In this document: piece by piece, positions 19,188 to 28,600 of the stretch
How positions within the stretch are numbered: the first letter of the stretch is position 1
Layout of the letters: the number at the start of each line of letters is the position of its first letter
DNA from: Streptomyces sp. WMMC940
Lineage (GTDB): Bacteria > Actinomycetota > Actinomycetes > Streptomycetales > Streptomycetaceae
Direction: 5' to 3'
Length of the DNA: 64,000 bases
Assembly (NCBI RefSeq): GCF_027460265.1
Contig: NZ_JAPZBC010000001.1
Coordinates: 4,630,001-4,694,000 of the forward strand
Notes under the pieces: model-generated
What the model saw: the letters and a program-made list of their open reading frames with translations, nothing else
Databases searched by the model: none
What the model was told of the DNA's origin: nothing
Translations under genes and position numbers: made by a program

Positions 19188-22004
19188 GTGTCCGTCTTCA
19201 ACAAGCTCATGCGTGCAGGCGAAGGCAAGATCCTGCGCAAACTGCACCGCATCGCGGACCAGGTCAACTCCATCGAGGAAGACTTCGTCAACCTCTCCGA
19301 CGCCGAGTTGCGGGCCCTCACCGACGAGTACAAGGAGCGCTTCGCCGACGGCGAGAGCCTGGACGACCTGCTGCCCGAGGCGTTCGCCACCGTCCGTGAG
19401 GCCGCCAAGCGCGTTCTCGGCCAGCGTCACTACGACGTCCAGCTGATGGGTGGCGCCGCGCTCCACCTGGGCTACGTCGCGGAGATGAAGACCGGTGAGG
19501 GCAAGACCCTCGTCGGTACGCTCCCGGCGTATCTGAACGCGCTGTCCGGCAAGGGCGTGCACCTGATCACGGTCAACGACTACCTGGCCGAGCGCGACTC
19601 CGAGATGATGGGCCGCGTGCACCGGTTCCTCGGTCTGAGCGTCGGCTGCATCCTCGCCAACATGACGCCCGCGCAGCGCCGCGAGCAGTACGGGTGCGAC
19701 ATCACGTACGGCACGAACAACGAGTTCGGCTTCGACTACCTCCGCGACAACATGGCCTGGTCCAAGGAGGAGCTCGTCCAGCGCGGACACAACTTCGCGA
19801 TCGTCGACGAGGTCGACTCCATCCTCGTCGACGAGGCCCGTACGCCGCTGATCATCTCCGGCCCCGCCGACCAGGCCACCAAGTGGTACGGCGACTTCGC
19901 CAAGCTGGTGAAGCGCCTGAACCGCGGTGAGCCGGGCAACCCGCTGAAGGGCATCGAGGAGACCGGCGACTACGAGGTCGACGAGAAGAAGCGGACCGTC
20001 GGCATCCATGAGTCCGGCGTCTCGAAGGTCGAGGACTGGCTGGGCATCGACAACCTCTACGAGTCGGTGAACACCCCGCTGGTCGGTTACCTGAACAACG
20101 CCATCAAGGCCAAGGAACTGTTCAAGAAGGACAAGGACTACGTCGTCATCGACGGCGAAGTCATGATCGTCGACGAGCACACCGGCCGTATCCTCGCCGG
20201 CCGCCGCTACAACGAGGGCATGCACCAGGCGATCGAGGCGAAGGAAGGGGTGGACATCAAGGACGAGAACCAGACGCTCGCCACGATCACCCTGCAGAAC
20301 TTCTTCCTCCTCTACAACAAGCTCTCCGGCATGACCGGTACGGCCATGACCGAGGCAGCCGAGTTCCACCAGATCTACAAGCTGGGCGTCGTGCCGATCC
20401 CGACGAACCGGCCCATGGTCCGCAAGGACCAGTCGGACCTGATCTACCGCACCGAGGTGGCCAAGTTCGCCGCCGTGGTGGACGACATCGAGGAGAAGCA
20501 CCGCAAGGGGCAGCCGATCCTCGTCGGCACCACCTCCGTCGAGAAGTCGGAGTACCTCTCGCAGCAGCTGCTCAAGCGCGGCATCCAGCACGAGGTCCTC
20601 AACGCCAAGCACCACGAGCGCGAGGCCGTGATCGTGGCCCAGGCCGGCCGCAAGGGCGCCGTGACGGTCGCCACGAACATGGCCGGCCGCGGTACGGACA
20701 TCAAGCTCGGCGGCAACCCCGACGATCTCGCCGAGGCGGAGCTGCGCGGGCAGGGCCTGGACCCGGTGGAGCACGTCGAGGAGTGGGCCGCGGCGCTCCC
20801 GTCCGCGCTGGAGAAGGCCGAGCTCGAGGTCAAGGAGGAGTTCGAGGAGGTCAAGTCCCTCGGCGGGCTGTACGTCCTCGGCACCGAGCGGCACGAGTCG
20901 CGGCGTATCGACAATCAGCTGCGCGGTCGGTCCGGCCGTCAGGGAGACCCGGGCGAGTCCCGCTTCTACCTCTCCCTCGGTGACGACCTGATGCGCCTGT
21001 TCAAGGCGCAGATGGTCGAGCGCGTCATGGCCATGGCCAACGTTCCGGACGACGTCCCGATCGAGAACAAGATGGTGACGCGCGCGATCGCGTCCGCCCA
21101 GTCCCAGGTCGAGCAGCAGAACTTCGAGACGCGGAAGAACGTCCTGAAGTACGACGACGTGCTCAACCGGCAGCGCAAGGTCATCTACGCCGAGCGCCGC
21201 CGCGTGCTGGAGGGCGAGGACCTGCACGAGCAGATCCGCCACTTCATGGACGACACGATCGACGCGTACATCCAGGCCGAGACCGTCGAGGGCTTCGCGG
21301 AGGAGTGGGACCTGGACCGGCTGTGGGGCGCCTTCAAGCAGCTCTACCCGGTGAAGGTGACCGTCGAGGAGCTCGAGGACGCCGCGGGCGACCGGGCCGG
21401 TGTCACCGCCGAGTTCATCGGCGAGACGATCAAGGACGACATCCACGAGCAGTACGACGAGCGCGAGAAGCAGCTCGGCTCGGACATCATGCGCGAGCTG
21501 GAGCGGCGCGTGGTGCTGTCCGTCCTGGACCGCAAGTGGCGCGAGCACCTCTACGAGATGGACTACCTCCAGGAGGGCATCGGCCTGCGCGCGATGGCGC
21601 AGAAGGACCCGCTCGTGGAGTACCAGCGCGAGGGCTTCGACATGTTCACCGCGATGATGGACGGCATCAAGGAGGAGTCCGTCGGCTACCTGTTCAACCT
21701 GGAGGTCCAGGTCGAGCAGCAGGTCGAGGAGATCCCCGTCCAGGACTCCGCCGAGAGGACCGCGCCGGCGAAGGAGGACGCGGTGCCCGCCGGCGCCGGC
21801 CGTCCCGAGATCCGGGCGAAGGGCCTGGACGCCCCGCAGCGTCCGGACCGGCTGCACTTCTCGGCGCCGACGGTCGACGGAGAGGGCGGCATCGTCGAGG
21901 GCGACTTCACCAACGGCGACGCGGCCCGTTCCGAGTCGGACGGCATGACGCGCGCGGAGCGCCGCAAGGCGCAGAAGAGCGCGGGACGCCGCCGCAAGAA
22001 GTGA
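19188..22004 (+). CDS. secA: Preprotein translocase ATPase SecA
   Basis: This 938-residue motor ATPase drives Sec-dependent export with SecYEG at the membrane. Walker A GEGKT is at 103-107 and Walker B DEVD at 207-210. The helicase motifs [18 protein letters not shown] and [14 protein letters not shown] are intact. The GTG at 19188 ([14 protein letters not shown]) follows AAGGAG and matches the family start; a longer upstream frame is not supported. The C-terminus ends in a Lys/Arg-rich tail without the Cys-rich SEC-C zinc motif found in many other SecA proteins. A 17-bp terminator stem follows. Confidence 0.97.
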   Translation: MSVFNKLMRAGEGKILRKLHRIADQVNSIEEDFVNLSDAELRALTDEYKERFADGESLDDLLPEAFATVREAAKRVLGQRHYDVQLMGGAALHLGYVAEMKTGEGKTLVGTLPAYLNALSGKGVHLITVNDYLAERDSEMMGRVHRFLGLSVGCILANMTPAQRREQYGCDITYGTNNEFGFDYLRDNMAWSKEELVQRGHNFAIVDEVDSILVDEARTPLIISGPADQATKWYGDFAKLVKRLNRGEPGNPLKGIEETGDYEVDEKKRTVGIHESGVSKVEDWLGIDNLYESVNTPLVGYLNNAIKAKELFKKDKDYVVIDGEVMIVDEHTGRILAGRRYNEGMHQAIEAKEGVDIKDENQTLATITLQNFFLLYNKLSGMTGTAMTEAAEFHQIYKLGVVPIPTNRPMVRKDQSDLIYRTEVAKFAAVVDDIEEKHRKGQPILVGTTSVEKSEYLSQQLLKRGIQHEVLNAKHHEREAVIVAQAGRKGAVTVATNMAGRGTDIKLGGNPDDLAEAELRGQGLDPVEHVEEWAAALPSALEKAELEVKEEFEEVKSLGGLYVLGTERHESRRIDNQLRGRSGRQGDPGESRFYLSLGDDLMRLFKAQMVERVMAMANVPDDVPIENKMVTRAIASAQSQVEQQNFETRKNVLKYDDVLNRQRKVIYAERRRVLEGEDLHEQIRHFMDDTIDAYIQAETVEGFAEEWDLDRLWGAFKQLYPVKVTVEELEDAAGDRAGVTAEFIGETIKDDIHEQYDEREKQLGSDIMRELERRVVLSVLDRKWREHLYEMDYLQEGIGLRAMAQKDPLVEYQREGFDMFTAMMDGIKEESVGYLFNLEVQVEQQVEEIPVQDSAERTAPAKEDAVPAGAGRPEIRAKGLDAPQRPDRLHFSAPTVDGEGGIVEGDFTNGDAARSESDGMTRAERRKAQKSAGRRRKK

Positions 22005-22020
22005 CACCGCGGGAGTGAAG

Positions 22021-22058
22021 CCGTGGGGCCGGGCACCGGAGGGTGTCCGGCCCCACGG
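22021..22058 (+). terminator. Terminator after secA
   Basis: Arms CCGTGGGGCCGG (22021-22032) and CCGGCCCCACGG (22047-22058) pair perfectly. The stem continues for five more pairs (one G-T) to a 4-nt loop. It starts 17 nt after the secA stop, in the gap before a convergent gene. Confidence 0.8.
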
Positions 22059-22166
22059 GCGTTGCCGGGCGTTGTGCCCTGCGGGCGTGGCCCGGCGTCC
22101 GGCTTCGGGCGGGCACGGACCGGTGTCCGGGCCTCGCGCGAAGACCGACCAGGAACCCGCCGGCGG

Positions 22167-22655
22167 TCAGACCCCGGCGGTGAGGCGTTCGCCGCCGAGT
22201 TCCACGGCGGCGCAGCGCCAGCGGAGGTCGGGTCCCTGTTCGAGGCGGAAGGCCATGGCACGCACCCGGTCGCCCGTGGTGATCCTGGCGAAGGCCTCGA
22301 TGACGCCCGGCCGCGGGACGTACTCGTCGCAGTGGCGCAGCACGGGCCGCAGTCCGTTGGTGCTGAGCGGAGCGGCGGGGGCGAGCCGGACGAGCTGTTC
22401 GTAGGCGCGGCCGATCGTGTGGCCGAGCATCCAGTGGACGGGCCGGTGGCCGCTGAGGACCGCGAGCAGCCGTTCCGCGAACCAGTAGCGGGGAAGGCGG
22501 GAACGGCCACCCGTGGAGGGCCGCGGCCCGGGTGACGCGGGTCGTCGCGGTGCGCGGCGGCCGGGCGCGCGGCTGTCGTGGCGGTTCCCGGGCCTCGTCC
22601 CCGTGCCCGTCCTCGTCCCCGGCGTCCCCGGCGTCCCCGGCGAGGTGTGCTGCAT
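22167..22655 (-). CDS. Rv3235 family protein
   Basis: This 162-residue protein has a disordered N-terminus of Thr/Gly/Pro/Arg repeats (about 1-50) and a compact C-terminal domain (about 55-160, from RYWFAERLLAVLSGHRPVHW). It matches the actinobacterial Rv3235 family, which commonly sits beside secA. The function is unknown. The ATG at 22655 follows GAAGGGG at about 10 nt. The family's conservation next to secA suggests a link to export or envelope growth, but that is inference only. Confidence 0.8.
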   Translation of the reverse strand: MQHTSPGTPGTPGTRTGTGTRPGNRHDSRAPGRRAPRRPASPGPRPSTGGRSRLPRYWFAERLLAVLSGHRPVHWMLGHTIGRAYEQLVRLAPAAPLSTNGLRPVLRHCDEYVPRPGVIEAFARITTGDRVRAMAFRLEQGPDLRWRCAAVELGGERLTAGV

Positions 22656-22925
22656 GGTGGTCGCCCCTTCGATACTCACAAGTAACTTCTCGGTGGGGAT
22701 CTTGTACGGGGTGACGGTCGGCGGCCGCAACGACCTCAGCGTCCCCGGGGCGGGCTGCCGAGATTCACCTATCAGGGTGATGGGCGGGTTCCGGGGCCCG
22801 GAACGGTGCGGTTCGGAAGTCCTCCCGGTCATCCGAGGTCGACGTCCGGGAGGGGGCGCAGGGCAGCCCGAAGGGGTACTCCGCACGTATCCTTGGGTGC
22901 TCACCCGACGACGAAAGCGGCCACC

Positions 22926-23432
22926 ATGCGCGTCTACGTTCCCCTGACCCTCCCCGGTCTCGCACAGGCGCACAAGGCGGGCGAGATCGGGCCCGGGCCG
23001 GTGACCGCCTACGCGGTGACGCCCGCCCTGCGCGAGTGGTACGTCTCCGACGACATCGAGGAGTTGGAGTACGCCGCGCTGAACCGTGCCGCGGCGGCGT
23101 CGCTGCGATCGCTGGCGGGCGACCCCGGGACGCCGCGCCGCCGGGTGGTCGTGGCCGTCGACGTCCCGGACAACGCCGCGGTCGCGGACCCGGCGGCGGG
23201 GCTCGGGTCGGCCTCGCTGGGCGAAGTGCGCATCGCGACCGCGGTGCCGCTGGCGAAGGCGGCGTCGGTGCACGTCGACTCCCAGGACGCGGAGCGGGAC
23301 GTGGCCGCCGCGGCGGACGCGCTGGGGGCGGCGGACCACGGCGACGACGACGCTCAGTTCATCGTGGACGGAGCGGAGGACCATGAGCTGCTCTGGTACG
23401 GGGTGCAGGAGATTCCCGGCCTCGTCCACTGA
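22926..23432 (+). CDS. DUF6912 family protein
   Basis: This 168-residue soluble protein begins MRVYVPLTLPGLAQAHKAGEIG and has the alternating pattern of the actinobacterial DUF6912 family, including YAVTPALREWYVSDDIEELE and EDHELLWYGVQEIPGLV at the end. No catalytic motif is evident. The ATG follows GAAAGCGGCCACC, a modest ribosome site. It lies between the secA region and an HAD hydrolase, with no strong operon signal to either. Function is unknown. Confidence 0.78.
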   Translation: MRVYVPLTLPGLAQAHKAGEIGPGPVTAYAVTPALREWYVSDDIEELEYAALNRAAAASLRSLAGDPGTPRRRVVVAVDVPDNAAVADPAAGLGSASLGEVRIATAVPLAKAASVHVDSQDAERDVAAAADALGAADHGDDDAQFIVDGAEDHELLWYGVQEIPGLVH

Positions 23433-23604
23433 GGCCGGGCGCGCTCCCGGCGGGGAAGCCGCCGGGACCGTCCCCTGCGTACCGGGCGCCCCCGGTTCGT
23501 CCGGCCGTCCTGCCGCGGTACTCGCGGCCGCCTCCGGCGCTTGGGTCCCTCCCGTGCCCGCGCTCGTCGATGGCTGTCGGACCCAGCCGGTACCGTTGCC
23601 TGCC

Positions 23605-24267
23605 ATGGGGAAGCACAGCGCGCACGTGGTCTGGGACTGGAACGGCACACTCCTCGACGACATCCACACGGTCATCGAGGCGACGAACGCGTCGTTCGCC
23701 GAGATAGGGCTCGGCCCGATCACGCTCGAGCGCTACCGAGAGCTGTACTGCGTGCCGGTGCCCCGGTTCTACGAGCGGCTGATGGGCCGCCTGCCCACGG
23801 ACGAGGAGTGGGCGGCCATGGACGCGGTCTTCCACAGGCACTACTGGCGGCTGGCCGAGACCTGCCTGCTCACCGTCGGGGCGGCGGAACTGCTCGCCGC
23901 CCGCCAGGCGTCGGGTCGTACGCAGTCGCTGCTGTCGCTGGCCCCGCACGAGCACCTGATACCGATCGTGCGGCGCCACGGGATCGAGGAGCACTTCGTG
24001 CGGGTCGACGGCCGCGTGGGCGCCTCCCACGCGGGCAAGGCGGAGCACATGGTGAGGCACCTGGCAGCGATGGAGCACGTGCCACCGGAGCGGATCGTGG
24101 TCGTCGGCGACGCGGCGGACGACGCGCTCGCGGCGGCGCACGTGGGGGCGAAGGCGGTGCTCTACACCGGGGGCTCGCACAGCAGGGCGAGCCTGCGGGC
24201 GGCGGGCGTGCCGGTCGTCGACAGCCTCGCGGAGGCGGTCGAGGTCGCCGAGGAACTGGTGGGGTAG
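23605..24267 (+). CDS. HAD-superfamily hydrolase (phosphoglycolate phosphatase-like)
   Basis: This 220-residue HAD enzyme has motif I DWNGT at 11-15, where the second Asp of the usual DxDxT is Asn13. That variant recurs in this actinobacterial subgroup, but it removes the residue that normally acts as general acid. Motif III Lys145 (SHAGKAEHM) and motif IV GDAADD (168-173) are intact, and a helical cap lies at about 20-95. Hydrolysis of a small phosphate ester is likely; the substrate is unknown. The ATG at 23605 matches the family N-terminus. Confidence 0.88.
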   Translation: MGKHSAHVVWDWNGTLLDDIHTVIEATNASFAEIGLGPITLERYRELYCVPVPRFYERLMGRLPTDEEWAAMDAVFHRHYWRLAETCLLTVGAAELLAARQASGRTQSLLSLAPHEHLIPIVRRHGIEEHFVRVDGRVGASHAGKAEHMVRHLAAMEHVPPERIVVVGDAADDALAAAHVGAKAVLYTGGSHSRASLRAAGVPVVDSLAEAVEVAEELVG

Positions 24268-24566
24268 CCGCGGGGTCCTCGGGCCCCCCTCCGGCCGTCC
24301 ACGCGGCCGCCCCGTACGGCAACCGCACCGGCCCGTAGCGCGGTACCGCATGCGCCGCCGTCCGCGCACCGGCCCGTAGCGCGGTACCGCATGCGCCGCC
24401 GTCCGCGCACCGGCCCGTAGCGCGGTACCCCTTGCGCCGTCCCGCGCGCCGCCTCACGCACGCTCCCCGCCCGGAGCCCGCGTCCGCCCCGAGGCGGCAC
24501 CACCGGGCAGCCGCGGGACCGGGGAGGTTCCGGCACCGTAACCACTGCCCGGTGCCGCGCCGGCCC
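24268..24566. other. Convergent intergenic region with 41-bp tandem repeats
   Basis: This 299-bp gap lies between the convergent HAD and DJ-1 genes. It holds the repeat array at 24325-24447 and no gene. A long GC-rich open frame crosses it but shows no protein-like composition. Confidence 0.6.
24325..24447. repeat. Three tandem copies of a 41-bp repeat
   Basis: Units start at 24325, 24366 and 24407. The first two are identical, or nearly so, over 41 bp and include ACCGGCCCGTAGCGCGGTAC. The third diverges in its second half. The array sits between two convergent stops, a tolerant place for repeat expansion. Confidence 0.85.
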
Positions 24567-25133
24567 TCAGCCCAGGGGTGCCTTCGCCCGCAGCACCTGG
24601 AGGAACTCGCGCATCCAGGCCGGGTGGTCGGGCCAGGCCCGGGAGGAGACCAGGGTGCCGTCCACGACCGCTTCGGTGTCCTGGAAGGAGGCGCCGGCGG
24701 CCTGCATGTCGAGTTCCAGTGCCGGGTAGGCCGTCACCCTGCGGCCCGTGAGGCTGCCCGTGGCCGCCGTCAGCAGCGGGCCGTGGCAGATCTGCGCCAC
24801 GGGCTTGTCCGCGTCGAAGAAGGACTTGAGGATCTTGCGGAGCTCCGGGTCGTTGCGGAGGTACTCGGGAGCCCGCCCGCCGGGAATGACGATCGCGGCG
24901 TAGTCTCCCGGGTCGACCTCCGAGAACGCCAGGTCGGCCGGCCAGGTGTAGCCCGGCTTCTCGGTGTACGTGTCGAAACCGGGTTCGAAGTCGTGGACGA
25001 CGAACTGGAGCTTCTTGCGTGCCGGGGCCGCGACGTGGACCTCGTACCCCTCCTCGCGCAGTCGCTGGTACGGGTAGAGGACCTCCAGGGACTCGGCTGC
25101 GTCGCCGGTGACGATCAGGATCTTCACGCTCAT
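24567..25133 (-). CDS. DJ-1/PfpI family protein
   Basis: This 188-residue protein is of the DJ-1/PfpI fold. The nucleophile elbow is Cys116-His117 in AQICHGPLL, with a supporting acidic residue at Glu14 (GDAAESLEV) and the family blocks YDALVIPGG-like (YAAIVIPGGRAPEYL) and PDHPAWMREFL. Members include glyoxalase/deglycase-like enzymes and chaperones; the activity here is not defined. The ATG at 25133 follows GGGAGCATGAGCC. It is divergent from the glutamate dehydrogenase gene. Confidence 0.9.
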   Translation of the reverse strand: MSVKILIVTGDAAESLEVLYPYQRLREEGYEVHVAAPARKKLQFVVHDFEPGFDTYTEKPGYTWPADLAFSEVDPGDYAAIVIPGGRAPEYLRNDPELRKILKSFFDADKPVAQICHGPLLTAATGSLTGRRVTAYPALELDMQAAGASFQDTEAVVDGTLVSSRAWPDHPAWMREFLQVLRAKAPLG

Positions 25134-25613
25134 GGCTCATGCTCCCTGTATGGATTTGTCGGCCTTGGGCCCTTCAAGGGTCAACCTGCCCCGCGCGCGG
25201 CAGTTTGCCAAGAGGCCGCGTGTCGCTGTCCAGAGTGTCAAACTTCCGGCCCCGCTTTTGTACACATACGGCTCATGACGGGTCGGGGGTGCGGGGCGAT
25301 AGCCTTGGACGCGTGATCAGCGCGATACGCCGAGGGGGCAGCGAAGCCCCCTGGAGGCACCACCCAGCGGAAGCTGGGGGACCGCGCCCGGTGCGCCACA
25401 GCGGCCGGGTGCGAGCTGATCTTCCCCGCGGACCCGAGTTCGTTCGGGACCCGCGTGGTCATCTCCCGGGCCCGACGCCCACATCGGCCGATCACGGTCC
25501 GGACATCTCTCATCCCGGCACAGCGCCGACACCGAGCGGAGACCCCGCGTCGTGGCGTCGTGTCATCTTTTCCACCTACGTCACGCAACGGCGCGCGACA
25601 GGAGCCAGAGGAC
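25134..25613. promoter_or_regulatory. Divergent 480-bp region before NAD-glutamate dehydrogenase
   Basis: This non-coding interval lies between divergent starts and must contain promoters for both genes. Near the right end, ACAGGAGCCAGAGGAC provides the dehydrogenase ribosome site. An imperfect inverted repeat (CGCGGACCCGA / TCGGGACCCGCG) lies around 25425-25455. No operator was recognised. Confidence 0.5.
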
Positions 25614-28600
25614 ATGCAGACCAAGCTGGACGAAGCCAAGGCCGAGCTGCTCGAGAGGGCGGCCCGGGTAGCTGAGCACAGCCCGGGCGGGGGGCAACTT
25701 CCGACTGGGTCCGACAGCGGGGAGCGCCCTGACCGGGACCACATCCTCGCGTTCCTCCAGCGCTACTACCTGCACACCGCACCCGAGGACCTCACCGACC
25801 GCGACCCCGTCGACGTCTTCGGAGCAGCCGTCTCGCACTACCGCCTCGCGGAGAACCGTCCGCAGGGCACCGCCAACGTCCGGGTGCACACCCCGACCGT
25901 CGAGGAGAACGGCTGGACCTCCAGCCACTCGGTCGTCGAGGTCGTCACCGACGACATGCCCTTCCTCGTCGACTCGGTCACCAACGAGCTGTCCCGCCAG
26001 GGCCGCGGTATCCATGTGGTGATCCACCCGCAGATCGTGGTCCGCCGCGACGTCACCGGGAAGATGATCGAGGTCCTCAGCGGCGAGCCGACCGGCGCCG
26101 CACTGCCGCACGACGCCCTCGTCGAGTCCTGGATCCACGTCGAGATCGACCGGGAGACGGACCGGGCCGACCTGAAGCAGATCACCGCCGACCTGCTGCG
26201 CGTCCTGTCCGACGTCCGCGAGGCCGTCGAGGACTGGGAGAAGATGCGGGAGGCGGCGCTGCGGATCTCCGAGGAGCTGCCGCAGGAGCCCATTCCGGGC
26301 GATCTGCGCGAGGAGGAGGTCGACGAGGCCCGCGAACTGCTGCGCTGGCTCTCCGACGACCACTTCACGTTCCTCGGCTACCGCGAGTACAACCTGGTGG
26401 ACGGCGACGCGCTGTCCGCCGTCCCGGGCACCGGCCTCGGCATCCTGCGCTCCGACCCGCACCACACCGGCGACGACGCCCACGGCCACCCCGTGAGTCC
26501 TTCGTTCAACCGGCTGCCCGCCGACGCCCGGGCCAAGGCCCGCGAGCACAAGCTGCTGATCCTGACCAAGGCCAACAGCCGGGCCACCGTGCACCGCCCC
26601 AGCTACCTCGACTACGTCGGCGTGAAGAAGTTCGACGCCGAGGGCAACGTCATCGGCGAGCGCCGCTTCCTCGGACTGTTCTCGTCGGCCGCGTACACCG
26701 AGTCCGTGCGCCGCGTCCCGGTCATCCGCCGCAAGGTGACCGAGGTCCTCGACGGCGCAGGCTTCTCCCCGCACAGCCACGACGGCCGCGACCTGCTGCA
26801 GATCCTGGAGACGTACCCGCGCGACGAGCTGTTCCAGACGCCCGTCGACGAGCTGCGCTCCATCGTGACCTCCGTCCTGTACCTGCAGGAGCGCCGCCGG
26901 CTGCGGCTCTACCTGCGCCAGGAGGAGTACGGCCGCTACTACTCGGCCCTGGTCTACCTGCCGCGCGACCGTTTCAACACCACCGTCCGCGAGCGGCTGA
27001 CCGGGATCCTGAAGGAGGATCTCGGCGGCACCAGCGTCGACTTCACCCTCATGAGCACCGAGTCGGTGCTCACCCGGCTCCACTTCGTCGTCCGTGTCCC
27101 GTCCGGCACCGAGCTGACCCACCTCACCGACGTCGACAAGGAGCGACTGGAGGCCCGGCTGGCCGAGGCCGCCCGCTCCTGGGCCGACGGCTTCGCCGAG
27201 GCGCTCAACGCCGAACTGGGCGAGGAGCGCGCCGCCGAGCTGGCGCGCAAGTACGCCAGCGCCTTCCCCGAGGGCTACAAGGCCGACCACTCGCCGCGCG
27301 CCGCCGTCGCCGACCTCGTGCACCTGGAGCAGCTCACCCGGTCCGGCAAGGACTTCTCGCTGTCCCTCTACGAGCCGGTCGGGGCCGCGCCCGGGGAGCG
27401 TCGCTTCAAGATCTACCGCTTCGGCGAGCAGGTCTCGCTCTCGTCGGTGCTGCCGGTCCTCAACCGCCTCGGCGTCGAGGTCATCGACGAGCGCCCGTAC
27501 GAGCTGCGCTGTGCGGACCGCACCCACGGCTGGGTCTACGACTTCGGTCTGCGGATGCCGACCGCGCCGGGCAACGGCGGGGAGTACCTGGGCGACGACG
27601 CCCGCGAGCGGTTCCAGGACGCGTTCTCGGCGGTGTGGACCGGTGCCGCCGAGAACGACACGTTCAACTCGCTGGTGCTGCGTGCCGGGCTCACCTGGCG
27701 CGAGGCGATGGTGCTGCGCGCATACGCCAAGTACCTGCGCCAGGCCGGGTCCACCTTCAGCCAGGACTACATGGAGGACACGCTCCTCAACAACGTCCAC
27801 ACCACGCGGCTGCTGATCAACCTGTTCGAGGCCCGGATGGCCCCGGACCGCCAGCGGGCCGGCACCGAGCTGACGGACGCCCTGCTGGAGGAGCTGGACG
27901 CCGCGCTGGACCAGGTCGCCTCGCTCGACGAGGACCGGATCCTGCGTTCCTTCCTCACCCTGATCAAGGCCACGCTGCGCACCAACTTCTTCCAGGAGGC
28001 GGGCGGCGGCACCTGGCACAGCTACGTGTCGATGAAGTTCGACCCGCAGGCCATTCCGGACCTGCCGGCGCCGCGCCCGGCGTACGAGATCTGGGTGTAC
28101 TCACCGCGCGTCGAGGGCGTGCACCTGCGCTACGGGAAGGTCGCCCGCGGCGGTCTGCGCTGGTCCGACCGGCGTGAGGACTTCCGCACCGAGATCCTCG
28201 GCCTGGTCAAGGCGCAGATGGTGAAGAACACCGTCATCGTGCCGGTGGGCGCCAAGGGCGGCTTCGTCGCCAAGCAGCTCCCGGACCCGTCCGTGGACCG
28301 CGAGGCGTGGCTGGCGGAGGGCATCGCCTCCTACCGCACGTTCATCTCGGCGCTGCTCGACATCACCGACAACATGGTGGGCGGCGAGGTCGTGCCGCCG
28401 CCCGACGTGGTGCGCCACGACGGCGACGACACATATCTGGTCGTCGCGGCCGACAAGGGCACGGCGACGTTCTCCGACATCGCCAACGAGGTCGCGATCG
28501 CCTACAACTTCTGGCTCGGCGACGCCTTCGCCTCCGGTGGTTCGGCCGGTTACGACCACAAAGGCATGGGCATCACGGCCCGCGGTGCGTGGGAGTCGGT

